Positions 1 to 5,443 are shown, counted from the first letter of the stretch. The stretch: 5,977 bases of DNA from Bacilli bacterium (GCA_017618495.1 JAFZUD010000129.1:1-5977); one strand, 5' to 3'. The notes: generated by a model not told the origin, from the sequence alone. Translations and numbers: made by a program.

Positions 1-79
1 CAAGGGCAAATGCCGTTTCTATTTTTTTGAACCTTGGATTAACGAAGACAGAGAAAGGAGGCGCAAGAATGGCAACTAA
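1..79 (+). CDS. Possible C-terminal tail of an upstream gene (partial, uncertain)
   Basis: The frame starting at base 2 is open from the left edge to a TAA at 77-79. It reads as a short aromatic stretch (CRFYFFEPW) followed by a charged tail (INEDRERRRKNGN). If real, it is the end of a gene that overlaps the next gene's start by 11 bp, so the left cassette would be at least three genes long. Two alternatives exist: the frame starting at base 1 stops at TGA 28-30, and the frame of the next gene is itself open to the edge. Only about 25 codons are visible and no family is recognisable. This is a weak call, made because the peptide composition looks protein-like. Confidence 0.22.
   Translation, partial: KGKCRFYFFEPWINEDRERRRKNGN
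54..61 (+). promoter_or_regulatory. Strong ribosome binding site fixing the start at 69
   Basis: AAAGGAGG lies 7 nt before the ATG at 69-71, which is near-ideal spacing. It argues for ATG 69 over the in-frame TTG at 27, even though the frame stays open leftwards. Confidence 0.8.
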
Positions 80-464
80 AGGACCGAGCGGAAGATACGA
101 CGGCACGCGCGGAAGCAACAAAAAAAGGGATGAAAGCAAGACAATCTCTTATCCTTGGGCGAAAGACTTCAACAAATATGGCGCTAATAAGCATTATAAT
201 GATCATGCGAAAGACATGGGGTTAACGACCAAGGAGGCATATGCCGCCCATGCATTAAAATTTGCGAACACCGTAGACAAAGTCAATTGCGTGTCGTTTG
301 TCCATGCAAAGACCGAATCGACCTACAAATATAACAAGGTTACAAATGAATTCGCAATAATCACTAAAAACGGATATGTTGTTACCTATTACAAACCTAG
401 TGGTGGTTATAAGTATTACAAATCTCAGAAAGCCAAATATGGCAAAAAAGGAGGCAAAAAATAA
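69..464 (+). CDS. Small basic protein, putative toxin/nuclease-like domain
   Basis: The protein has 131 aa and no signal peptide or membrane segment. It is very basic (24 Lys and 3 Arg against about 10 acidic residues). Residues 1-25 (GPSGRYDGTRGS...) look like a flexible linker. Residues 34-67 hold a His-containing helix-like stretch (KHYNDH at 41-46, then Y58 and A60). Residues 86-110 carry the pattern Y-x-T-N-E-F-x-I-I-x-x-x-G-x-V-x-T-Y-Y-K-P. From memory, that arrangement resembles C-terminal nuclease modules of polymorphic toxins and phage-associated BECR-fold (barnase/EndoU/ColE5/RelE) domains. H42, H46, T106 and K109 are candidate functional residues. It overlaps the next gene by one base (TAATG), and that partner is strongly acidic, as immunity proteins often are. 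The start is set by the AAAGGAGG at 54-61. About 18 of its 24 Lys codons are AAA, against roughly half in samples of the chromosomal genes here, a mild hint of transfer. The toxin role is inference; it could be an uncharacterised phage or mobile-element protein. Confidence 0.8.
   Translation: MATKGPSGRYDGTRGSNKKRDESKTISYPWAKDFNKYGANKHYNDHAKDMGLTTKEAYAAHALKFANTVDKVNCVSFVHAKTESTYKYNKVTNEFAIITKNGYVVTYYKPSGGYKYYKSQKAKYGKKGGKK
448..454 (+). promoter_or_regulatory. Ribosome binding site embedded in the KKGGKK tail of gene 1
   Basis: AAGGAGG sits 9 nt before the ATG at 464. It lies inside the codons for the last residues (KKGGKK) of the upstream gene, so the basic tail and the downstream ribosome binding site are the same DNA. 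With the TAATG junction this favours translational coupling of the two proteins. Confidence 0.75.
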
Positions 465-955
465 TGTTTAAGTTCAAACCTATGAAGTGTCCGGTATGCG
501 GAAAATTTGACTTTAGAGAACCGGCAGATAATGACTTTAAGGAAGAAGAGCTAGCCGAATACGAAAACGGCGAGGTTAATTGCCGACGCTGTGGATGGGT
601 TTATGACATTGGGCAAGCCGAAAACCCCGAATCCCATGAAGGGCATAATGATTTGAGCCTTTCCGAATATAGGGAACAATACAAAGCTAAAATTGCCGAA
701 AACCCCGAATACGATTGGTTCGAGGAGAATAAGCCAGCTCCGACACCTCACAAATGTCCGGTGTGCGGCGAATACGAATTTGATGATGAAGCCTCATTCG
801 ATATCTGTCCCGTATGCGGTTGGGAAGACGATGGTATGGAAGATGAGCCAGACATGCCCGCTGCCTGTGGGCTCACTTTCCCCGAGGCCGTAGAAAGATT
901 CCGCCAAAAACGTGCTTTGAACCCAAAATATCGCTGGGATGAAAAATGGAAATAA
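464..955 (+). CDS. Cys-rich CPCC-type protein with duplicated zinc-ribbon module, putative immunity partner
   Basis: The protein has 163 aa and is strongly acidic (about 39 Asp/Glu against 21 Lys/Arg), soluble, with no signal peptide. The C-terminal half (97-158) matches the Cys_rich_CPCC family pattern (I believe Pfam PF14206): CPVCG at 98-102, ICPVCGWEDD at 114-123, then a GL(T/S)xxEAxExF helix and NPKYRW. The N-terminal half (8-85) repeats the layout: CPVCG at 9-13, CRRCGW at 40-45, LSLSEYREQY at 64-73, NPEYDW at 80-85. C9/C12/C40/C43 and C98/C101/C115/C118 could each bind one zinc. Family members are usually single-module and uncharacterised, and as I recall are often found beside toxin-like genes. 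It is translated from a TAATG overlap with the basic upstream gene, which suggests a bound pair. A role as immunity protein or antitoxin is inferred from neighbourhood, charge and coupling. A general zinc-ribbon adaptor is the alternative. An in-frame ATG at 482 is a less likely start. Confidence 0.82.
   Translation: MFKFKPMKCPVCGKFDFREPADNDFKEEELAEYENGEVNCRRCGWVYDIGQAENPESHEGHNDLSLSEYREQYKAKIAENPEYDWFEENKPAPTPHKCPVCGEYEFDDEASFDICPVCGWEDDGMEDEPDMPAACGLTFPEAVERFRQKRALNPKYRWDEKWK
617..710 (+). repeat. Exact 16-bp direct repeat inside the CPCC gene
   Basis: GCCGAAAACCCCGAAT occurs at 617-632 and again at 695-710, 78 bp apart and in the same frame, encoding AENPE both times. Recombination between the copies would delete 26 codons in frame, most of the first-module helix. 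Confidence 0.8.
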
Positions 956-971
956 GCGTATCTAGCGCTTA
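953..971 (+). terminator. Weak hairpin at the stop codon of the CPCC gene
   Basis: TAAGCG (953-958) and CGCTTA (966-971) are perfect inverted arms around a 7-nt loop, beginning at the stop codon. The stem is short and the following sequence has only a broken T-run, so alone it would terminate poorly. The stronger hairpin 14 nt downstream is the likely main terminator. Confidence 0.25.
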
Positions 972-984
972 CCTTCTTTGAAAC

Positions 985-1016
985 AAAAGCTCCCGTGTTT
1001 TCACACAGGAGCTTTT
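985..1016. terminator. Bidirectional intrinsic terminator between convergent units
   Basis: AAAAGCTCC (985-993) pairs with GGAGCTTTT (1008-1016). After one C-A mismatch, GTGT (995-998) pairs with ACAC (1003-1006) around a TTTC loop. A-runs on one side and T-runs on the other give a U-tract in both directions. It would stop the + strand cassette and, 9 nt beyond the tRNA 3' end, the - strand tRNA transcript. Confidence 0.85.
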
Positions 1017-1024
1017 AATAACAA

Positions 1025-1100
1025 TGGTGGGTAGTAAGGGGCTCGAACCCCTGACCTTCTGTACGTCAAACAGATGCTCTCCCAGCTGAGCTAACTACCC
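1025..1100 (-). tRNA. tRNA-Val (anticodon GAC)
   Basis: This is a complete 76-nt cloverleaf on the - strand with encoded CCA. The acceptor arms are GGGTAGT/ACTACCC, the D-stem GCTC/GAGC, the anticodon stem TCTGT/ACAGA with loop TTGACGT, and the T-stem AGGGG/CCCTT with loop TTCGAGC. Anticodon GAC reads the valine codon GUC and probably GUU. No intron or degenerate stem is present. The 3' end faces the CPCC cassette across the terminator, and a -10/-35 pair lies upstream. Confidence 0.97.
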
Positions 1101-1133
1101 ATTAACTCATGTCCTCTATAGAGGCGCTTCGTT

Positions 1134-1162
1134 ATTATAGTCAAGTGACTCGCCTACCACAA
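1134..1162 (-). promoter_or_regulatory. Sigma-A type promoter for tRNA-Val
   Basis: On the - strand, TTGTGG (1157-1162) is followed after 17 nt by a perfect TATAAT (1134-1139). The predicted start is near 1127, giving a leader of about 27 nt. That leader contains a perfect 12-bp palindrome CCTCTATAGAGG at 1113-1124, and a near-palindrome AGTCAAGTGACT lies at 1139-1150 just upstream of the -10. The consensus -10 in the malQ-tRNA gap suits a strongly expressed tRNA. Confidence 0.65.
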
Positions 1163-1185
1163 GAGAGAATTTCACAAATAATCAA

Positions 1186-2598
1186 TTAGCGCCTATGACG
1201 TTTATTGCTTTCCTTGAGCTTTGGAAGAAGGGCTACGAATTCTTTGTAATCCTTCATCTTCCAGGTCCAGTTATCGGAGTTGATGATCGATGGGGAGTTG
1301 AGTCTCGTCTCTGAGCCTAAGCCAAGGACATCCTGCATCGAGATGATCGCGTACTTAGCTGGCAAGGAGAGAAGATATTCGATGACCTTTTCTCTTAAGC
1401 TCTCCCCTTCATATCCTTTGAGGGCAAGGAGCCATTTGGCTTTCTGTTCTTCGCTCATCTTTTCGACGAAACCTTCGAATGGGTCGTTATCGTGCGTGCC
1501 GATATAGGCGACCATGTTCTCTTTCTTAACATCGAAATTGATGTCTTCGAAAGTGAATTCGAGAACGTTCATGCCAGGGAAATCGTAAGCGTCCCTAAGG
1601 GTATAGACCTCAGGTCTAAGCTCACCAAGGTCCTCAGCGATGATTTCGGTCTTCTTGAGTTTCTTCTTAAGGATGTCGAAGAACTTATATCCTGGAGCCT
1701 CAATCCATTCGCCTTCTTGGGCGGTTGGGCATGAGGAAGGAATCTTCCAGAAAGTGTCAAAGGCTCTAAAGTGATCGAGCCTCACGATGTCATATAACGA
1801 AGCGTTTCCCTTCAAACGGTTAAGGATGAAGGAGAAGCCATTCTTCTCAAAGAGTTCCCAGTTATAGATAGGATTGCCCCATCTTTGGCCATCCGCGCTG
1901 AAATAATCCGGAGGTACGCCGGCGATGAAGGTCGGTTCTTTGGTGTGCTCATCAAGCAAGAAGGAGTCTTGGTTGGCCCAGACATCGCATGAGTCGAAAC
2001 CGACATAGAAAGGAACGTCCCCGATGATGCGGATGCCGTTTCTGTTCGCGAACTTCTTTAAGGCCATCCACTGCTCATAGAGCTTCATCTGAACCCAGAC
2101 TTCGTATTCTCTCTCAAGAGTGAGTTCTCCGTTGTCGTTATTGATGCTCCCTTGGTCTTCGATTGGCCATGTATGCCAGGCTGCCATGGCGTTCTTGCGC
2201 TTAAGCATCATGAAGAGGGACCAGGACTTGACCCACTCATTCTTTTTCATGAAAGAAATGGTCTTCTTATGGTCTTTCTCTTTGCAATCCATGAAGGATT
2301 TGTATAGGATTTCGTGTTTTTTGTAGGCGATTTCCTCGTAATTAATCTTTGAGGTAGGCTCAAGTTTCTCTTCGGTCAAAGAGGCGATATCGAAATAGAG
2401 TTCGTCAATCGCGTAGCTTGAAAAAGGCTGGTATGGGGAATGCCCATAGCCCAAAGGATTGAGAGGAAGGATCTGCCAGAGCTTGAATCCGCCTTGCTTA
2501 AGGAGTTTGACGAATTCGAAAGCGCTCGAGCCGAAATCTCCGATCCCAAAATCGGAAGGAAGGGCGCTCACGGGAAGAAGGATGCCTGAGGAGCGCAT
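1186..2598 (-). CDS. malQ: 4-alpha-glucanotransferase (amylomaltase, GH77)
   Basis: This cytoplasmic enzyme of maltodextrin and glycogen use transfers alpha-1,4-glucan segments between chains and releases glucose. The product has 470 aa, slightly short of the usual ~500 aa bacterial form but complete. It opens with the family N-terminus RSSGILLPVSALPS (2-15). The GH77 catalytic residues are visible: nucleophile D275 in RLDHFRAF (273-280), acid/base E322 in IIAEDLG (319-325), and transition-state Asp D370 in GTHDND (367-372). The usual Thr after THDND is Pro (P373). Other family blocks are DVPFYVGFDSCDVWA (194-208), GVPPDYFSADGQRWGNP (227-243) and MQDVLGLGSETRLN (421-434). The start lies 7 bp after the stop of the flavoprotein gene. 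The nearest purine-rich site (GAGGGA) is about 13 nt away, inside that gene's last codons, so translation may be coupled. No maltodextrin transporter or phosphorylase is in the window. Confidence 0.96.
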   Translation of the reverse strand: MRSSGILLPVSALPSDFGIGDFGSSAFEFVKLLKQGGFKLWQILPLNPLGYGHSPYQPFSSYAIDELYFDIASLTEEKLEPTSKINYEEIAYKKHEILYKSFMDCKEKDHKKTISFMKKNEWVKSWSLFMMLKRKNAMAAWHTWPIEDQGSINNDNGELTLEREYEVWVQMKLYEQWMALKKFANRNGIRIIGDVPFYVGFDSCDVWANQDSFLLDEHTKEPTFIAGVPPDYFSADGQRWGNPIYNWELFEKNGFSFILNRLKGNASLYDIVRLDHFRAFDTFWKIPSSCPTAQEGEWIEAPGYKFFDILKKKLKKTEIIAEDLGELRPEVYTLRDAYDFPGMNVLEFTFEDINFDVKKENMVAYIGTHDNDPFEGFVEKMSEEQKAKWLLALKGYEGESLREKVIEYLLSLPAKYAIISMQDVLGLGSETRLNSPSIINSDNWTWKMKDYKEFVALLPKLKESNKRHRR

Positions 2599-2605
2599 AA
2601 GGTTC

Positions 2606-4021
2606 TTATTTTCCCTCTTTTTCTTCGAGTTCAGAAAGGATCTGTCCGCAGTAGACGCCCATGACGGAAGCCATCATGAGGCCACGGGTCCAGCCAGAAG
2701 AATCGCCAAGGCAGTATAAGTGTTTGACGTTCGTGGCTAATTTATCGTCCATCTTGACCTTGTTGCTATAGAACTTGATCTCTGGGGCGTAGAGCAAAGT
2801 CTCGCGTCCAGCAAATCCTGGGACAACGTGGTCGACCGCCTTCATGAAGTTGATGATGTCGGTCATGGTTCTGTATGGGAGGGCGGCTGTGATATCACCT
2901 GCCACCGCATCTTTTAAGGTTGGGGTGAGGTTAGAGCGGGAGAGCTCTTTTGGCCAAGTGCGTTTTCCATCGAGGATGTCGCCAAAACGCTGGACGAGGA
3001 TGTGTCCGGTCGCAAGCATGTTGGTGAGCTCACCGAATCTCATAGCGTATTGGATTGGTTGATCGAACGGTTCCATGAAATTATGGGAAGCAAGAATGGA
3101 GACGTTGGTGTTCTCGCTCTTCTTCTCCTTGAATGAGTGGCCATTGACGACGGCGAGGCCATCATCGTAGTTCTCTTGGGCAACGAATCCGCCAGGGTTC
3201 TGACAGAAAGTGCGGACTTTGTCTTTGAATGGTCCTGGGTAGCCGACTAATTTGGCTTCGTAGAGGGTCTTGTTGAGGGTTTCCATAACTTCGTTACGGA
3301 CCTCGACGCGGACACCGACATCGACTGGGCCAGGTTTGTGGGCGATATCGTATTTGGCACAGATCTTCTCAAGCCAGTCAGCGCCTCTTCTGCCAGCGGC
3401 GATGACGACGTCTTTGCATTCGACGACCTGTTCTTCGTTGGTGTGGTATTTGCGGATTTTGACACCTTTGGCCTCCCCTCCTTTGAGGATGAGGTCGTAG
3501 CATTCGCTGTCGAAGACGATATCGACGCCATGCTCCTGAAGGTATTTTTCGAGGGCGAGATAAAGATCATGGGCCTTTTCGGTTCCAAGGTGACGGATTG
3601 GGCAATCGATGAGCTGAAGGCCCGCTTCGATGGCGTGTCTTCTGATTGTCTTGACCTCTGGGTTGTCGTTGTCGCTTCCTTCGATGTGCTTGTCAGCGCC
3701 GAACTCAAGATAAATCTTGTCGGCGTATTCGATGAGTTCTTGGACCCTGTCGGCACCGATGAGGTCAGGAAGCTCTCCGCCTACGGCGTGGCTAAGCGAA
3801 AGCTTCCCATCCGAGAAAGCGCCTGCTCCGCTGAAACCGGTCGTGATGGCGCATGGGTCGCACTTGATGCAGTGTCCAATCTTGTCCTTAGGACAATGCC
3901 TATGCTCGACAGCATGGCCTTTTTCGACCATGAGGATCTTCTTTTTGGTTCCTCTTTTCAAAAGCTCAAAAGCAGTAAAGATACCAGCAGGGCCGGCTCC
4001 AATGATGACTAAATCGTACAT
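2606..4021 (-). CDS. NAD(P)/FAD-dependent oxidoreductase, COG2509-like
   Basis: The protein has 471 aa from the ATG at 4019-4021, chosen because GAGGGA lies 7 nt upstream and MYDLVIIGAGPAG is a typical Rossmann N-terminus. An ATG 30 bp further upstream would add ten uncharacteristic residues. FAD-binding features are GAGPAG (8-13), the acidic end of the second strand (E33 in MVEKG), AAGRRG (208-213) and the C-terminal CLGDSSGWTRGL (437-448), which closes on the flavin. A Cys cluster C43-x7-C51-x2-C54-x2-C57, then GFSGAGAFSDGK (62-73), is the signature I associate with the uncharacterised COG2509 'FAD-dependent dehydrogenase' family. The cluster could be redox-active or bind metal. The protein is probably cytoplasmic and its substrate is unknown. 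It is the first gene of a two-gene unit with malQ, an unexpected partner that gives no clear functional link. Confidence 0.92.
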   Translation of the reverse strand: MYDLVIIGAGPAGIFTAFELLKRGTKKKILMVEKGHAVEHRHCPKDKIGHCIKCDPCAITTGFSGAGAFSDGKLSLSHAVGGELPDLIGADRVQELIEYADKIYLEFGADKHIEGSDNDNPEVKTIRRHAIEAGLQLIDCPIRHLGTEKAHDLYLALEKYLQEHGVDIVFDSECYDLILKGGEAKGVKIRKYHTNEEQVVECKDVVIAAGRRGADWLEKICAKYDIAHKPGPVDVGVRVEVRNEVMETLNKTLYEAKLVGYPGPFKDKVRTFCQNPGGFVAQENYDDGLAVVNGHSFKEKKSENTNVSILASHNFMEPFDQPIQYAMRFGELTNMLATGHILVQRFGDILDGKRTWPKELSRSNLTPTLKDAVAGDITAALPYRTMTDIINFMKAVDHVVPGFAGRETLLYAPEIKFYSNKVKMDDKLATNVKHLYCLGDSSGWTRGLMMASVMGVYCGQILSELEEKEGK

Positions 4022-4028
4022 AAATTTA

Positions 4029-4034
4029 TCCCTC
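4029..4034 (-). promoter_or_regulatory. Ribosome binding site deciding the flavoprotein start
   Basis: GAGGGA on the - strand, 7 nt before the ATG at 4019-4021, supports the shorter 471-aa product rather than the 481-aa form starting at 4051. Confidence 0.6.
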
Positions 4035-4050
4035 GTGTATGCTACTCTCA

Positions 4051-4056
4051 TTTATA
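4051..4056 (-). promoter_or_regulatory. Possible -10 box of the flavoprotein-malQ unit
   Basis: TATAAA on the - strand would place the transcript start near 4044, about 23 nt before the ATG at 4021. No convincing -35 lies 16-18 nt upstream; that stretch is simply A/T-rich. If this is the promoter, the ATG at 4051 could not be used as the start. Confidence 0.3.
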
Positions 4057-4095
4057 GAAAAGTCGAGCAATATTTTTATAAAAATATCTTAGGCA

Positions 4096-4127
4096 AAAGA
4101 AAACGCCCATAACAGGGCGCTTTTTTA
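4096..4127 (-). terminator. Intrinsic terminator of the diguanylate cyclase gene
   Basis: On the - strand, CGCCC and GGGCG (genomic 4115-4119 and 4104-4108) form a GC-rich stem around a 6-nt loop. It begins 5 nt after the TAA stop and is followed by TTTTCTTTT (4096-4103). The A-run on the other side could let it work in both directions, but no + strand gene ends here. It separates this gene from the flavoprotein unit. Confidence 0.85.
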
Positions 4128-5240
4128 TTTCTGAGTAAGTTCGCTCTTCCTCTTTTGCTCGTACATCTCTCGGTCAGCAAGATCGAGGAAGTCTTTGACG
4201 GACATGCCTTCGACGTATTTGGCGATGCCGGTTGAGAACTTGAGCTCAAAGGTGAATTCCGTTTTCTTAAGGCGATCGCAGATTCTCTTGATGAAGGCGT
4301 CGATGTCTTTCATGCTCTGGCGGCAGAAGACGACGGAGAATTCGTCTCCTCCCATACGGAAGGCATTCGCATTGATGGTCTCCGCTTCTTCATGAAGGGC
4401 TTTTCCGAAGAAGATAAGGGCTTCGTCTCCGACGCTATGTCCATAGTTATCGTTGATGGCCTTGAAATTATCGATGTCGCAATACATGAGGTAGACGGCT
4501 TTGAATTTGCTGGCGTTGTTGACCTTGTCTTTGATATCGCTATCGAAGGCGGAACGGTTCTTGATGCCGGTAAGTCCATCTTTGGTGATTTTGTAACGAA
4601 GGAGGAAGAGGACCGCGATAAGGACCATGAGAGCGTATGGGAACCATCTGTACTCCATTCCCTGCAGGGTGATGAATCCGATGGACATGAAGATGAATGG
4701 GATGAGGGAACAGAAACCGAAGATGAGGCAAAGGAGTCTCATGCTGCCCACTGTTTTCTTTGTAGCGACGAAGCCAAAGATGCCGTTTCCAAGGAAGTAG
4801 AGGGCTAAGACGGCCGTGGCCGCGATTCCTGAAAGACCAAACTCAACAGAGAAAACGTGGAGGGTGAGTCCTTGGCTGATGATTTCATATAAATAGAAAG
4901 GTATAACGGCGAAAGCTGGGATGGCTAAGAGCAAACGCTTCCAGAATTCCTTGAAGATGTTGGTCTTGGCAAACCAATCGAAAGCAATGACAACTGACCA
5001 GCCAGTAAGACCGCCAGAAACGTAATAGAGGGCCATTAAGATGCTAGCGACCACATTCTGGTTAGCGCTCACAAGAGCGGTTCCAACCATTTCGATGACG
5101 ATCGAAAGGGAAACGAAGAAAGGAATCGCGAGGGCTGTGATGTTTTTCCTAAAGGAATAAACGTTAATGAACATGAGGGTGCTCACCACTATGACGATGA
5201 GTGAGAACACGCTCACGGAGTAATATGCTTGATAGTTCAT
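4125..5240 (-). CDS. Membrane-bound diguanylate cyclase (GGDEF domain)
   Basis: The protein has 371 aa and is predicted to make cyclic di-GMP from two GTP at the inner face of the membrane. Residues 1-215 are hydrophobic, with about seven membrane segments (roughly 9-28, 36-57, 65-88, 102-120, 136-158, 167-191, 199-215) and no recognised sensor family. The GGDEF domain spans about 216-365: DGLTGIKNRSAF (221-232), CDIDNFKAINDNYGHSVGD (254-272) with metal-binding D255, and the intact active site RMGGDEF (295-301). The residues where an RxxD inhibitory site would sit (288-291) read TINA, so product feedback at that site looks absent. No EAL or HD-GYP partner is in the window. The ATG at 5238-5240 lacks a clear Shine-Dalgarno. 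It is transcribed alone, divergently from the membrane-protein gene, with its own terminator. Confidence 0.94.
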   Translation of the reverse strand: MNYQAYYSVSVFSLIVIVVSTLMFINVYSFRKNITALAIPFFVSLSIVIEMVGTALVSANQNVVASILMALYYVSGGLTGWSVVIAFDWFAKTNIFKEFWKRLLLAIPAFAVIPFYLYEIISQGLTLHVFSVEFGLSGIAATAVLALYFLGNGIFGFVATKKTVGSMRLLCLIFGFCSLIPFIFMSIGFITLQGMEYRWFPYALMVLIAVLFLLRYKITKDGLTGIKNRSAFDSDIKDKVNNASKFKAVYLMYCDIDNFKAINDNYGHSVGDEALIFFGKALHEEAETINANAFRMGGDEFSVVFCRQSMKDIDAFIKRICDRLKKTEFTFELKFSTGIAKYVEGMSVKDFLDLADREMYEQKRKSELTQK

Positions 5241-5265
5241 AAGTTCTTGCTGTTGAAACTCATAA

Positions 5266-5294
5266 AGTTTACTTATTTGTTCTTTTTTTTACAA
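5266..5294 (-). promoter_or_regulatory. Possible promoter of the diguanylate cyclase gene
   Basis: On the - strand TTGTAA (5289-5294) and TAAACT (5266-5271) are 17 nt apart, each a 4/6 match to consensus, with a poly-A-rich spacer. The predicted start near 5259 would give a leader of about 19 nt. Confidence 0.35.
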
Positions 5295-5307
5295 TATCGT
5301 TTTACAA
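5287..5307. repeat. Two direct copies of TTTTACAA in the divergent intergenic region
   Basis: TTTTACAA occurs at 5287-5294 and 5300-5307, 13 bp start to start. The first copy overlaps the putative -35 of the diguanylate cyclase promoter. This could be a repressor or activator site, but the region is very AT-rich and chance is likely. Confidence 0.3.
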
Positions 5308-5398
5308 AAACAATTTTGGGTTTTACTAAATAATTCCAAAAACACTCGCAAATCACACATAAAACATAGTTTTCGTAAACATTCGTTTTAGATGAAAA

Positions 5399-5419
5399 AA
5401 TCTTTAATGTTCAAAGATT
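5399..5419. repeat. Inverted repeat AATCTTT-N7-AAAGATT, possible operator
   Basis: The perfect 7-bp arms at 5399-5405 and 5413-5419 are 7 bp apart, so their centres lie 14 bp apart. They lie about 25 bp upstream of the putative -35 of the rightward gene, a position suited to an activator, or to a shared regulator of the divergent pair. No T-run follows in a terminator arrangement. Confidence 0.35.
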
Positions 5420-5443
5420 GACGAACTAAATTTCGTGGTCCTA

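Noticed and set aside
1..28. Possible 3' arm and T-run of a terminator at the left edge
   Set aside because: A T-run (22-28) follows GGGCAAATGCC, but no stem can be formed within the window because the matching arm would lie to the left. It cannot be supported.
551..893. 66-codon frames on both strands within the CPCC gene
   Set aside because: They overlap a gene with clear duplicated Cys motifs. Neither has a ribosome site or recognisable motif.
1113..1124. Perfect palindrome CCTCTATAGAGG as a terminator or T-box-like element
   Set aside because: It is too short and has no T-run. It lies in the tRNA leader, so it is noted with the promoter only.
3247..3756. 169-codon - strand frame inside the flavoprotein gene
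   Set aside because: Out-of-frame shadow with a Ser/Thr-rich low-complexity translation and no family features.
3338..4012. 224-codon + strand open frame opposite the flavoprotein gene
   Set aside because: It lies wholly antisense to a clearly conserved protein. Its composition (runs of Val, Asp, Phe and Ser) is what the complement of a codon-biased gene gives, and there is no convincing ribosome site.
4392..4808. 138-codon + strand frame opposite the diguanylate cyclase
   Set aside because: Antisense shadow of a GGDEF gene, acidic low-complexity translation, no supporting start signal.
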